From assembly GCF_900182935.1 (NCBI RefSeq), contig NZ_FXUE01000001.1, forward strand, positions 992,001 to 1,056,000: 64,000 nucleotides of DNA, given 5' to 3'. The DNA comes from Fibrobacter sp. UWB10. GTDB lineage: Bacteria > Fibrobacterota > Fibrobacteria > Fibrobacterales > Fibrobacteraceae. A model generated the notes under the pieces. That model was not told the origin of the DNA, did not search any database, and saw only the letters and a program-made list of their open reading frames with translations. The position numbers were made by a program, and so were the translations under genes. Shown here in pieces: positions 29,156 through 37,305 of this stretch; position 1 is the stretch's first letter; every line of letters starts with the position of its first letter.

Positions 29156-30340
29156 TTACTTGATGATTTCGGTTACGGAGCCAGCGCCAACGGTACGGCC
29201 ACCTTCGCGGATTGCGAAGCGGAGCTGCTTTTCCATTGCCACCGGGGCGATCAGGTTCACGTGAATGGTCACGGTGTCACCCGGAGTCACCATTTCAACA
29301 CCTTCCGGCAGCTGGATCGTGCCAGTCACGTCGGTGGTGCGGAAGTAGAACTGAGGACGGTAGCCGTTCATGAACGGAGTGTGGCGGCCACCTTCGTCCT
29401 TCGTGAGGACGTAGATTTCTGCCTTGAATTCGGCGTGCGGAGTCACGGACTTCGGAGCTGCGAGCACCTGGCCGCGGCTGATGTCCTTCTTTTCTGCGCC
29501 GCGGAGGAGCAAACCGACGTTGTCGCCAGCCTGGGCGTCGTCGAGGAGCTTGCGGAACATTTCAACGCCGGTAACCACGTATTCGGCGGTTTCGCCGAGA
29601 CCAACGCGTTCGACCTTGTCGTTCAGGTGAACAACGCCGCGTTCGATACGACCGGTAGCGACAGTGCCACGACCAGTGATGGTGAACACGTCTTCGATCG
29701 GCATCAGGAACGGCTTTTCGGTTTCACGGGCCGGAAGCGGGATGTAGGTGTCGCAGGCGTCCATGAGTTCCATGATCTTGTCCTGGTAGGCAGGGTCGCC
29801 TTCGAGGGCCTTGAGGGCGGAACCGCGGATGATCGGGGTGTTGTCGCCGTCAAATTCGTACTTGGACAGAAGGTCACGAACTTCCATTTCCACGAGGTCG
29901 AGGAGTTCTTCGTCGTCCACCATGTCGACCTTGTTCATGAACACGACGATCTTCGGCACGCCCACCTGGTGAGCGAGGAGGATGTGTTCACGGGTCTGCG
30001 GCATCGGGCCGTCGGTAGCTGCAACAACGAGGATAGCGCCGTCCATCTGGGCAGCACCGGTCACCATGTTCTTGACGTAGTCGGCGTGCCCCGGGCAGTC
30101 GACGTGAGCGTAGTGACGGTTTGCAGTGGTGTATTCCACGTGGGAGGTGTTGATCGTGATACCGCGGGCCTTTTCTTCGGGAGCGTTGTCGATTTCGTCG
30201 AAACGCTTGGCGGCGGCGAGACCGCGTGCAGCGAGAGTCGTGCAGATTGCGGCGGTCAGAGTGGTTTTGCCGTGGTCAACGTGGCCGATGGTGCCGATGT
30301 TGCAGTGCGGCTTGCTTCTGTCAAAATGTTCTTTTGCCAT
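29156..30340 (-). CDS. tuf: Elongation factor Tu
   Basis: The 394-aa GTPase starts [27 protein letters not shown]-like (split for length) and has GHVDHGKTT (G1), RGITI (G2), DCPGHADY (G3) and NKVD (G4). It brings aminoacyl-tRNA to the ribosome. It is placed after three tRNA genes, as in the E. coli tufB locus, and not in the str operon with rpsL-rpsG. No second tuf copy is in the window. Confidence 0.98.
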   Translation of the reverse strand: MAKEHFDRSKPHCNIGTIGHVDHGKTTLTAAICTTLAARGLAAAKRFDEIDNAPEEKARGITINTSHVEYTTANRHYAHVDCPGHADYVKNMVTGAAQMDGAILVVAATDGPMPQTREHILLAHQVGVPKIVVFMNKVDMVDDEELLDLVEMEVRDLLSKYEFDGDNTPIIRGSALKALEGDPAYQDKIMELMDACDTYIPLPARETEKPFLMPIEDVFTITGRGTVATGRIERGVVHLNDKVERVGLGETAEYVVTGVEMFRKLLDDAQAGDNVGLLLRGAEKKDISRGQVLAAPKSVTPHAEFKAEIYVLTKDEGGRHTPFMNGYRPQFYFRTTDVTGTIQLPEGVEMVTPGDTVTIHVNLIAPVAMEKQLRFAIREGGRTVGAGSVTEIIK

Positions 30341-30362
30341 GATTCTATCTCCAATTAGTGAG

Positions 30363-30434
<72 letters not shown>

Positions 30435-30439
30435 TTAAT

Positions 30440-30476
30440 AGCCTGCTGAAGCGCTCTCTGCTTCAGCAGGCTTTTT
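30440..30476 (+). terminator. 13-bp hairpin with a plus-strand T-run between tRNA-Tyr and tRNA-Thr(GGT)
   Basis: Perfect 13-bp arms (AGCCTGCTGAAGC, 30440-30452, and its complement, 30460-30472) enclose a 7-nt loop. The T-run (TTTTT) lies on the plus strand, so as a terminator it would stop transcripts running against the tRNA/tuf operon. In the sense transcript the same hairpin would separate two pre-tRNAs and could be a processing site. Confidence 0.65.
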
Positions 30477-30480
30477 ATCG

Positions 30481-30563
30481 TGGGCCGTCGTGGTTTCGAA
30501 CCACGGTAGGCGTAAGCCAACGGATTTACAGTCCGTCCCCTTTAACCACTCGGGCAACGACCC
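30481..30563 (-). tRNA. tRNA-Tyr (anticodon GTA)
   Basis: An 83-nt class II tRNA with acceptor GGGTCGT/ACGGCCC, anticodon stem ACGGA/TCCGT with loop CTGTAAA, a long variable arm and T arm CGTGGTTCGAAACCACG. Discriminator A as expected for tRNA-Tyr. Confidence 0.96.
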
Positions 30564-30573
30564 ATTATGTCTA

Positions 30574-30646
30574 AGCCAAAGATAGGAATCGAACCTACGA
30601 CCGGCTGATTACAAATCAGCTGCTCTACCAGCTGAGCTACTTTGGC
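30574..30646 (-). tRNA. tRNA-Thr (anticodon TGT)
   Basis: A 73-nt cloverleaf with acceptor GCCAAAG/CTTTGGC, anticodon stem GCTGA/TCAGC with loop TTTGTAA and T arm with GGTTCGATTCC. It is the first gene of the tRNA-tuf operon, about 36 nt after the promoter -10. Confidence 0.96.
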
Positions 30647-30681
30647 ACTGTCTAAATTCATTACTGAACATAGAAGTGTGC

Positions 30682-30713
30682 CAAATTTAATAAGATTTAA
30701 CCCGACTTGTCAA
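30682..30713 (-). promoter_or_regulatory. Promoter of the tRNA-tuf-rpmG-secE-nusG-rpl-rpoBC run
   Basis: Minus strand: a perfect TTGACA (30708-30713), an 18-nt spacer and TAAATTTG (30682-30689). Read as a sigma70 -10 the hexamer TTAAAT gives a 17-nt spacer. It is followed about 36 nt later by the first tRNA. Confidence 0.75.
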
Positions 30714-30824
30714 CGAAAAACGTCAAAAAAAGCAAAAATTTTTCATTTTTTTCAAGAAACCTGTCTACATCATAGATAAAAGAGTGTGAATAAATTGTGA
30801 ATAGTTTTAAAAAGTCAAAAAAGA

Positions 30825-30848
30825 ACCCCTTTTCGGCGGAAAAGGGGT
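30825..30848 (-). terminator. Rho-independent terminator of the lipoprotein gene at 30883
   Basis: The arms ACCCCTTTTC and GAAAAGGGGT with a 4-nt loop are followed by TCTTTTTTG on the minus strand. Confidence 0.88.
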
Positions 30849-30882
30849 CTAAATTATTCAACCACAATTAGTTATAAATTGA

Positions 30883-31791
30883 TTAATACCACAAGTCTTC
30901 CATACCGAGAGACCCGTCCAAAAAGCCCGCGCAAACGTCCTTTTTCAGGTACACGGCCATATCTTCCAGGGTCAAGGTCTTACCATCCTGCGTTTCGGGG
31001 ACCAAATAGGTTATAGTCGAGCCATCACAATACACGCCAGAAACGTCGGATTCTCGACGATAAGCGCTGCAAACATTCGCAAGCGTATCCAAAGACACTC
31101 CGGTATAGGCTTCTGCTATATAGAACGATCCTGTTGGCACACCAGCAAAGTCATATTTCATAACTAGCATGGACATGGCCTTCGTTGGAAATACCGCAGT
31201 CATAATAACGGTATCGGCAGTAAGATTGACATCGCAACTCAGGGCCGGTTCGCTAGATTCAGCATTGCCATAGATCCATTTCCCGGGTATTTCGGACATC
31301 ATATCCTTATAGGTATCATAAAAGTCGTCGCACTGGCTCTTAAAACTCGGGACCATGTTGCCAAGCATCAGCGATTTCGAGAATTCGTTCACAGAACCAA
31401 GTTCCGCCTTGCCTCTAACACGAGAGTTAGAACAAGACGTTTCTATACCTTCTATAGACTCCTGTATACTTTCACAAGCATCTTGTGACTCACCCTGAAA
31501 AACGCCTGTCATCATGACATCGACATAGTAATACGAAGGATCTCCCGCTTCGACATCGTATATCACATTCAGGTTGGCGTCATACATCGCCAAGTCATAA
31601 ATCATTTCCAAAGTCACATGATCACCCTGAGAATACACATAGCAATCAAATGATGCGTTGGAGCCCTTTTTCAAATGACGTTCGTGCAAGGGCGTGCCAT
31701 AGTCATCGGAGCGTTCTAGCCATCCAGATTCTTCCGTTGTACAAGCTGCAAATACAAATGGCAAGAGCAAAGCACCCAAAACATATTTCAT
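30883..31791 (-). CDS. Hypothetical lipoprotein
   Basis: The 302-aa protein has a lipoprotein signal (MKYVLGALLLPFVFAAC; Cys17) and no domain I know. The mature part is rich in acidic residues and has several Cys (DACESIQESIEGIETSC, CDVNLTADT, NVCSAYRRES), which may form disulfides outside the cytoplasm. AAGGAG lies before the ATG and a TATATTGT box at 31815-31822; it is a single-gene unit with a strong terminator. Lipoproteins of this type without assigned function are common in Fibrobacter. It is divergent from the thioesterase gene. Confidence 0.8.
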   Translation of the reverse strand: MKYVLGALLLPFVFAACTTEESGWLERSDDYGTPLHERHLKKGSNASFDCYVYSQGDHVTLEMIYDLAMYDANLNVIYDVEAGDPSYYYVDVMMTGVFQGESQDACESIQESIEGIETSCSNSRVRGKAELGSVNEFSKSLMLGNMVPSFKSQCDDFYDTYKDMMSEIPGKWIYGNAESSEPALSCDVNLTADTVIMTAVFPTKAMSMLVMKYDFAGVPTGSFYIAEAYTGVSLDTLANVCSAYRRESDVSGVYCDGSTITYLVPETQDGKTLTLEDMAVYLKKDVCAGFLDGSLGMEDLWY

Positions 31792-31814
31792 AATTTCTCC
31801 TTATTGGTCGTTGT

Positions 31815-31822
31815 ACAATATA
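31815..31822 (-). promoter_or_regulatory. -10-type box TATATTGT upstream of the lipoprotein gene
   Basis: TATATTGT lies 23 nt before the ATG, with the AAGGAG site in between. The same octamer precedes the amidase gene (6549-6556). Confidence 0.45.
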
Positions 31823-31867
31823 GTCTTTTTTTTGCGAAATTGGCAACAAGTTAACCAAATGAGTTTT

Positions 31868-31875
31868 TATATTTA
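31868..31875 (+). promoter_or_regulatory. -10-type box TATATTTA directly in front of the thioesterase gene
   Basis: The box ends 4 nt before the ATG at 31880, with no ribosome binding site. The geometry (12 nt from the first T to the A of ATG) is identical to rpe and the GH9 gene. Confidence 0.5.
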
Positions 31876-31879
31876 GGGC

Positions 31880-32287
31880 ATGGAAATTTGTACATATAAA
31901 CACACCGCAAGAATTGAAGTCCGCTACGCAGAGACCGACCAAATGGGCATTGTCCACCACTCCGTTTACGCAGTATGGTTCGAACAAGCCCGCACCGAAT
32001 ACTTCCGCACCGCAGGTGCAAGTTACGCAGACATGGAAGCTGAAGGCTTCGGAGCCCCAGTACTTGAACTCAATATCAAGTTCAAGCAGCCGACCCGCTA
32101 TGGCGAATTCGTAGACATCGAAACCACTATGTACCGCGAAGGCCTCAAGGTGCGGTTTGAATACAAACTATACGTAGACGGCAAGCTCTGCACCCTCGGG
32201 ACCTCGCTCCACTGCATGCTGAAAAACGGCAGACCCACCCGCGAACTACCGAGCAGCTTCAGCAAGTTCGAATTCGTAGAAGCATAG
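31880..32287 (+). CDS. YbgC-like acyl-CoA thioesterase (4HBT hotdog fold)
   Basis: The 135-aa protein has the 4-hydroxybenzoyl-CoA thioesterase signature YAETDQMGIVHHSVYAVWFE, with the catalytic Asp in ETDQMG, and matches YbgC/FadM-type proteins in length. These cytoplasmic enzymes hydrolyse short or medium acyl-CoA; YbgC usually lies with tol-pal genes, which are absent here. The start has no ribosome binding site and follows a TATATTTA box, suggesting a leaderless mRNA. The gene stands alone between two other units and has its own terminator. Physiological substrate is unknown. Confidence 0.88.
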   Translation: MEICTYKHTARIEVRYAETDQMGIVHHSVYAVWFEQARTEYFRTAGASYADMEAEGFGAPVLELNIKFKQPTRYGEFVDIETTMYREGLKVRFEYKLYVDGKLCTLGTSLHCMLKNGRPTRELPSSFSKFEFVEA

Positions 32288-32311
32288 ACTTTTCTCGATA
32301 CTGCATACAGA

Positions 32312-32345
32312 ACGACCGGCTTTTTGTCCGGTCGTATTTCTTTTA
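32312..32345 (+). terminator. Rho-independent terminator of the thioesterase gene
   Basis: The arms ACGACCGG and CCGGTCGT are followed by ATTTCTTTTA, 24 nt after the stop codon. Confidence 0.85.
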
Positions 32346-32383
32346 TAGGATTTGGCTCGATAAGGCGCCAATATGTGACGCAG

Positions 32384-32444
32384 GTATCATAATTTTGACT
32401 TTTTTTATTTTGTATCATTAAAAACTTGTTTGATGATACAAAAT
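32384..32444 (+). promoter_or_regulatory. Likely operator: three GTATCAT half-sites at the TIGR02147 promoter
   Basis: A perfect 12-bp inverted repeat, ATTTTGTATCAT (32407-32418) and its complement ATGATACAAAAT (32433-32444), with a 14-nt spacer, covers the -35 region of the next gene. A third half-site GTATCAT stands at 32384-32390, 28 bp upstream of the first arm. The half-site centres in the palindrome are 21 bp apart, two helical turns. This suits a dimeric DNA-binding protein, most simply the TIGR02147 product itself. Confidence 0.65.
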
Positions 32445-32456
32445 TATCTATATTCA
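32426..32456 (+). promoter_or_regulatory. Promoter of the TIGR02147 regulator/lipoprotein operon
   Basis: TTGTTT (32426-32431), a 17-nt spacer and TATATTCA (32449-32456). The -35 lies inside the spacer of the palindrome at 32407-32444 and the second arm fills most of the -35/-10 gap. Confidence 0.6.
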
Positions 32457-32492
32457 AAATGCGGGGGTAATTCACCCGTGTTAGGAGAATCT

Positions 32493-33317
32493 ATGAAACC
32501 AATAACTGAATATCGTGATTATCGCTGCTGCATGCAGGACTTTTACGATGAACGCAAGAGGACGGGTTCGTTCACTTGGCGAGAGTTTGCCCGCTTGGCG
32601 GGCTTCACATCGCCAACGTACTTGAAGCTTGTGTGCGAAGGGAAAAGCAGCCTCAGCGAACTGGGGATCGAAAGAGTCGCCACGGCCATGAATCTGGGGG
32701 GCTTCGAATACAATTATTTTCGCTATCTGGTGCGGTACAACCAAGCCAAGGATGACGAAACAAAAAAGAACGCCTTCGCAAGCATGAAGGATATCGCGAA
32801 AGCGAACAAGATTCGAGTGGTCGATGCCGACGCCTTCACGTATTTTGAATCTTGGAAAAATCCAGTCCTGCGTGAACTGGCGACCATGATGCCAGGCGCC
32901 ACCCCCGAAGCAGTCGCCGAGATGTGCTGGCAGCCGGTTACAGCAGAAGAAGTTCGCAAGTCACTAGACTTTATGGTGAGCGTCGGAATATTACAGCGCA
33001 AGTCGAAAAACGTCTATGTACAGACAGACAAAGCATTGGTCGGCAATTCCGAAGTGATGCCCCTAGTAGTGCGCTCCATGCTCCGCGAAATGGCCGGCTT
33101 TGGACAGAAGGCTATCGACGAGTTCGACACCAATGAACGCGATGTTTCCGGCGTGACCATGGGAATCGACCGAGAAACCTATGAACAAATTGTGCGGGAA
33201 CTAGAATCCTGCCGCAGAAAAATTGTGGCTATCGCCAACACGAGTAAGGAACCGTGTCAAGTTTACCGCTTAAACTTGCAAATGTTCCCATTGTCAAAGA
33301 ATACACAAAAAAAATAG
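32493..33317 (+). CDS. TIGR02147 family protein (DUF4423), probable transcriptional regulator
   Basis: The 274-aa protein belongs to the TIGR02147 group, a paralogous set best known from Fibrobacter. The first about 70 residues look like a helix-turn-helix (WREFARLAGFTSPTYLKLVCEGKSSLSELGIERVATAM). The middle and end match DUF4423 (FTYFESWKNPVLRELATMMPG, ADEEVRKSLDFMVSVGILQ-like segment, MLREMAGFGQKAIDEFDTNERDVSGVTMGI). The start at 32493 follows TTAGGAGAATCT; earlier in-frame ATGs lie within or next to the -10 region and were rejected. It is 10 nt from the downstream lipoprotein gene, so regulator and target are likely one operon. A palindromic operator overlaps its promoter, which suggests autoregulation. 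The signal sensed is unknown. Confidence 0.85.
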   Translation: MKPITEYRDYRCCMQDFYDERKRTGSFTWREFARLAGFTSPTYLKLVCEGKSSLSELGIERVATAMNLGGFEYNYFRYLVRYNQAKDDETKKNAFASMKDIAKANKIRVVDADAFTYFESWKNPVLRELATMMPGATPEAVAEMCWQPVTAEEVRKSLDFMVSVGILQRKSKNVYVQTDKALVGNSEVMPLVVRSMLREMAGFGQKAIDEFDTNERDVSGVTMGIDRETYEQIVRELESCRRKIVAIANTSKEPCQVYRLNLQMFPLSKNTQKK

Positions 33318-33327
33318 CGAGGAGTAT

Positions 33328-35151
33328 ATGAATAATTACATAAAGACAAACGTTTTATGCTGTGGGTTGTTGGGTGCCCTCGCATTGACGGCCTGTTCAG
33401 ATTCCAGTACCGCCCAAAACTTCGGTACCACCGAAGAGAGGAACGCATTCTGGGATGAATCATCCAATCTTGTAGCATGGAAAGTCATGAAGGGTTCCGA
33501 CATTCAGTTGGAAAACACCAAGAAAGCACTACTCGGTCGCGTTTCGCTGGAAAAATCCGGCGCAAACGGCCTTGCCCGCGCAGGCATTGCCTACGACGTT
33601 TCCAACTCGGATGGTTCTCCTGCAGATCTTTCTGTGGGTAACGACGGCCTTTGCATTGCATACCAGTCTGATTTTGACGTAGAAGTCCGCCTCGATACGG
33701 AAGACTACGCCAGCTCTTCTGTGGACAAGGACGTGCCCTATGTCAGCTTGAGCATGAAGGATGGTGGCAACGAAAGCCATTGCGCTAGCTGGAAAGACTT
33801 TAGGACGAAGGATTCGGACGACAAGGACGGTTCTAAATTCGCCACGAAGGTGCGTTCCGTGCAGTTGGTCTTTGTGGGTGCATCGGGTTCGTCGGGTGAA
33901 TTCAGCATTCAGCGACTGACTCCGTATGTTCGCTCGGACTTGTGGTTTGGCAAATCAGATGGCGCTCATGTAGAGACTGGTTTTGCTAAAGGCGATGAAG
34001 GAACCTCGGGCCAATTGACTTTCTTTGGAGATTCTTCCGAAGCCTATTTCGAATGGGGTTACCCCCACGATGATACGGAACTGGACGAAAAAATCGATAA
34101 CAATGAAGGCATTGATGGCAACGTTGTCTTCGAGGGTTCCAGTCCCAATCCGGATGTCGGTTTTGAATTCCTTGTCGCAGGCAAAACCACTAAAAACGAC
34201 AAGGACTTTATTTACACGGCAAACGTGTCTAACCTGTGGAAAGGCATGTGTCTGGAATACGATTCGCAGATGGATATCGTCATGGAACTCGTTCCCGGAG
34301 ATTCCTCGGCAGGTACCCTTGAAAACGATGTCAAGACAATGACCTTTGCGAAGAACTACGACATGGAAAAGAACTGTGTGGTATTCGCAGACGTTCTGGA
34401 TGGTTCCGACGATATCCTGAAGCATTTGGCAAAGATCCGCGTGAAATTCGCAAAAGAAAACAAGGCTGGAACGGCTGTCGAAATCAGGCGAATCAGCGCC
34501 TTGGTACCGGAAAATCTTTCTGTCAAGGAATCTGGCGAATTAAAGGTAGTGACGCCGACGCAGTCTTCTAACTACAAGTCGGGAACAAGCTTCTTGTGGG
34601 ACGGCTCCGTTGACGGCGACCATGTGGACCTCGGCATTTCCGGTGCAACGGCTGGCGGAGTTTGGACCAATTCTCCCGAAGAAACGGATAGATATACCTT
34701 CGGGTTCCCCAAAAATCTTAAAACTGACGATAACGGATACGTCATTGCGTCCTTGGTAAGCAAGTATCACAAGTTTACTGGATACGTGAAATCTGACGAA
34801 GATGACAACAATATTGCAACGATTAGCCTCAACACCGTGAGCTCGAACTTGGAACCAGCCGACATTAGCGCCTGGAATGGTTTCTGCATCCACTACGAGG
34901 CGGATAGCGAAATCAGAATCACGATTGTCACGGACTCTGCGGCACACAAATACTGGTACGCCGAAGTGCCGTACTCCGACGATATGGTTTGGGGCAAGGT
35001 TTCTTGGGACGCCTTCCAGAATATCGACGAAGAATCCGATGAAAAGATCGAAGATGTCATTGGAGTAGTTTCTCAGGTTCAGCTCCGATTCCCCTACGAT
35101 GGCGGATTTACCGTAGACAAGTTCGGTTCTTACGACCAGTGCGGTAAGTAA
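33328..35151 (+). CDS. Large lipoprotein with three repeated beta domains
   Basis: The 607-aa protein has a lipoprotein signal (lipobox ALTAC, Cys23). The mature part appears to hold three copies of a domain of roughly 150-190 residues. Each has a short stretch of the form G.C..Y.S...(I/V).(I/V) (GLCIAYQSDFDVEVRL, GMCLEYDSQMDIVMEL, GFCIHYEADSEIRITI), a later part starting with (F/V)xxW or a comparable Lys/Asp-rich strand, and an end such as VQLVFVG, IRVKFAK or VQLRFPY. Before each copy there is a segment like LWFGKSDGAHVETG or FLWDGSVDGDHVDLG. The pattern resembles a jelly-roll (galactose-binding-like) fold, which would suit binding of carbohydrate or wall polymers, but I cannot name a family. 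GAGGAG precedes the ATG; it is co-transcribed with the TIGR02147 gene 10 nt upstream. Confidence 0.78.
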   Translation: MNNYIKTNVLCCGLLGALALTACSDSSTAQNFGTTEERNAFWDESSNLVAWKVMKGSDIQLENTKKALLGRVSLEKSGANGLARAGIAYDVSNSDGSPADLSVGNDGLCIAYQSDFDVEVRLDTEDYASSSVDKDVPYVSLSMKDGGNESHCASWKDFRTKDSDDKDGSKFATKVRSVQLVFVGASGSSGEFSIQRLTPYVRSDLWFGKSDGAHVETGFAKGDEGTSGQLTFFGDSSEAYFEWGYPHDDTELDEKIDNNEGIDGNVVFEGSSPNPDVGFEFLVAGKTTKNDKDFIYTANVSNLWKGMCLEYDSQMDIVMELVPGDSSAGTLENDVKTMTFAKNYDMEKNCVVFADVLDGSDDILKHLAKIRVKFAKENKAGTAVEIRRISALVPENLSVKESGELKVVTPTQSSNYKSGTSFLWDGSVDGDHVDLGISGATAGGVWTNSPEETDRYTFGFPKNLKTDDNGYVIASLVSKYHKFTGYVKSDEDDNNIATISLNTVSSNLEPADISAWNGFCIHYEADSEIRITIVTDSAAHKYWYAEVPYSDDMVWGKVSWDAFQNIDEESDEKIEDVIGVVSQVQLRFPYDGGFTVDKFGSYDQCGK

Positions 35152-35173
35152 AAGAAGTTTGGTGGTTAAAGAG

Positions 35174-35203
35174 GAAATAGCCGCGAGAAATCGCGGCTAT
35201 TTC
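35174..35203. terminator. Bidirectional hairpin terminator
   Basis: A 13-bp perfect stem (GAAATAGCCGCGA and its complement) with a GAAA loop lies between two convergent lipoprotein genes. Flanking bases are T-rich or A-rich only in part (TTTCTGTAT on plus, TTTCCTCTTT on minus), so it may act in both directions. Confidence 0.75.
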
Positions 35204-35219
35204 TGTATGATACTTCCAT

Positions 35220-37208
35220 CTAGTTCGCATACCCAGACTTGAGACCGCGAACCGCGACATAGCGGCGATTTCCCTTCTTGTCAATGATAATCGCAACGCC
35301 TGCTAGGTTGTTAATCCACTTGCCGCCATCATATTTCTTAAGTTCAATCTGCAAGTTTGAACAATAAGCCACAAGCGGAACCATCACCTTGTCATGTGAA
35401 CTCAAAAGGACGAACTTTTCTGTCGGGTACTTCTTGAGAAGAACATCCTCGATAAGCTCCACGGAACGTTCGGCGAGATTGTAGTATGCGGCATTATCAC
35501 CCGTCGAATAAGCACCCGTGTAGGCGTACTTAGAAGTCACTTCCCAGCCACCGCCACACTCGCTCTTCGCCTTTTCGAGAGCCTCATTATTCTTGGCATA
35601 CCAATCATCGTTCAGCTGCGGAATCGTATCGCGCTTGTCGTAAGACTGCCCACGCCCCTTCGCAATCGATTCCACCGTCTGATGGGCGCGCAAGAATTCA
35701 GAAGCACCAAGGACAAAGTCCTCGCTGAACTTCGTGAGTCGAGCGCCAAGTTCTTCGGACTGTTTTTTGCCATTATCCGTAAGCGTCCCACCCTTGCTCG
35801 TATCGTCACCACGTTCGGCATGGCGGATCACAAAGATGACGCGTTCATCGTCCTTGATACTTTCATAGACATCCTGGATATCCACAAATTCCTTTGCATC
35901 AGACTCCAAGACAAAATAACGGTCTTTTTCAAGAGCTGTCGCCTCACGCCATTCCTTCTTTGCACCATCGTACGTAAAGAAATTGCCCGAGTACGCACCA
36001 CGACGGACTTCGCCATCTTCGGCGGGTATTGTATCACCAATGAAGTCCTTCAAGCTATCCGGGATGAGCACCCATCCATCCTTTTCATTACAGATAAAGC
36101 GGTAAAGTGAATGTTTCAGATCGTTATACGACTCTGCATAAAAACGACTAGCCTTATTCTTGACAAAGAATATTTCCCCCGCAGAACTGCCATCGCATTC
36201 CGGGAATTCCAATTCCTTCATGGTGAAGTTCGTGAGGAACTTATCAAAGTCTTTATTCTTAGGGAAACGTTCTTTGACGTATTCGCAAGTGAGATCATAA
36301 CCACCAGATATTTTCAATCCAAGAGCATTATCGGCAGCTTTAATCCGAGTCTCTTCGTCGTCCCACTTACCATCCTTTGCGACATCGGCAACTATAGCCT
36401 TAAACGTTCCTACAAAATCGTAATCATCGAATAAAGCAGAACCAGCAGTAATCTGCAACAAGAGCGTTGCCGCCACAAGAGCAGTCCCAGACTTACTAGC
36501 CTTAGAAAGATCAATCGTCTCGGTTTGGTCAAAATCAATAGCATCCAAGTGGAACATATTCCACACATCTTCAGCAGCCTTGCTCTTTGCAGCTTCAAAA
36601 GAAAGCTTGTCCTTCCCTGCCAAAAGTACAAGAGCACGTTCCGTTTCAAGAGTCGTCAAGAGACCCAAGTTGAACTTTTCATTCGAGGAAACATCCCCTA
36701 AGGCAGAGAATGTAATCGGATTAGACTTTCCATCGAAAAGATTTGTAAAGGTTACTTCAGCGGAGACTTGAACAAAAGACTGAATCAAGTTGACATTCTT
36801 GAATTCATAAGCGCCGTCCTCGCCAATTTCTGCCGAGAAAACATTTTCCGTTTCACCATAGTCATCAGCGGAATCCAACTCCACCATTTTGACCTTTTGG
36901 ACACTGGTATAGCTATCCAAATCAACAACACCAGAAACGCCGACACTAGAAACGGAATCAATAACGCCGAGATCTTCGTCAGGATCAACCTCTTTTAAGC
37001 TAGATGAAGAGCCAAGTTCTTCAACGCTACTTGACGAAGATGTCTTTTTTGAGATTGAACTTGATGACTCAACAACATTTTCAGAACTAGACGATTCTAA
37101 TTCGTCTTGAGCATCTTCCTTCTGATTACTGACAGAATCATCTCCACATGCAATCAAAAAAGCTGCTACTAAAGTAGAAAGCGAAATCTGCTTAAAAAAG
37201 GTCCCCAT
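35220..37208 (-). CDS. Surface lipoprotein with serine-rich linker and C-terminal histidine phosphatase domain
   Basis: The 662-aa protein has a lipoprotein signal (lipobox FLIAC, Cys21), a serine-rich linker with SSSS runs (about 38-75), a middle region with a beta-sandwich-like start (about 80-150) and no known family after it, and a C-terminal histidine phosphatase domain (about 450-662). The latter has VIFVIRHAERGDD (R462, H463 phospho-accepting), SEFLRAHQT (R507) and LLSSHDKVMVPL (H605), so the catalytic set looks complete. The branch (phytase-like, phosphoglycerate mutase-like, other) cannot be told from sequence. AGGGGG precedes the ATG. A phosphatase on a lipoprotein with a long linker suggests work at the cell surface or in the periplasm. 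Confidence 0.82.
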   Translation of the reverse strand: MGTFFKQISLSTLVAAFLIACGDDSVSNQKEDAQDELESSSSENVVESSSSISKKTSSSSSVEELGSSSSLKEVDPDEDLGVIDSVSSVGVSGVVDLDSYTSVQKVKMVELDSADDYGETENVFSAEIGEDGAYEFKNVNLIQSFVQVSAEVTFTNLFDGKSNPITFSALGDVSSNEKFNLGLLTTLETERALVLLAGKDKLSFEAAKSKAAEDVWNMFHLDAIDFDQTETIDLSKASKSGTALVAATLLLQITAGSALFDDYDFVGTFKAIVADVAKDGKWDDEETRIKAADNALGLKISGGYDLTCEYVKERFPKNKDFDKFLTNFTMKELEFPECDGSSAGEIFFVKNKASRFYAESYNDLKHSLYRFICNEKDGWVLIPDSLKDFIGDTIPAEDGEVRRGAYSGNFFTYDGAKKEWREATALEKDRYFVLESDAKEFVDIQDVYESIKDDERVIFVIRHAERGDDTSKGGTLTDNGKKQSEELGARLTKFSEDFVLGASEFLRAHQTVESIAKGRGQSYDKRDTIPQLNDDWYAKNNEALEKAKSECGGGWEVTSKYAYTGAYSTGDNAAYYNLAERSVELIEDVLLKKYPTEKFVLLSSHDKVMVPLVAYCSNLQIELKKYDGGKWINNLAGVAIIIDKKGNRRYVAVRGLKSGYAN

Positions 37209-37230
37209 AAATCGTCCCCCTTATCTTCAA

Positions 37231-37249
37231 GTTTTGGTGAACCCAAAAC
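37231..37249 (-). promoter_or_regulatory. Inverted repeat in the leader of the histidine phosphatase lipoprotein
   Basis: Arms GTTTTGG and CCAAAAC (7 bp, 5-nt spacer) lie 23 nt before the ATG. It may be an operator or a leader hairpin; a T-run does not follow, so it is not a terminator. Confidence 0.3.
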
Positions 37250-37305
37250 ACCCATAACAAAATTATATTTTTTTGGGAAATCTTGTTGTAGCGGCCCCAA
37301 AAGGC

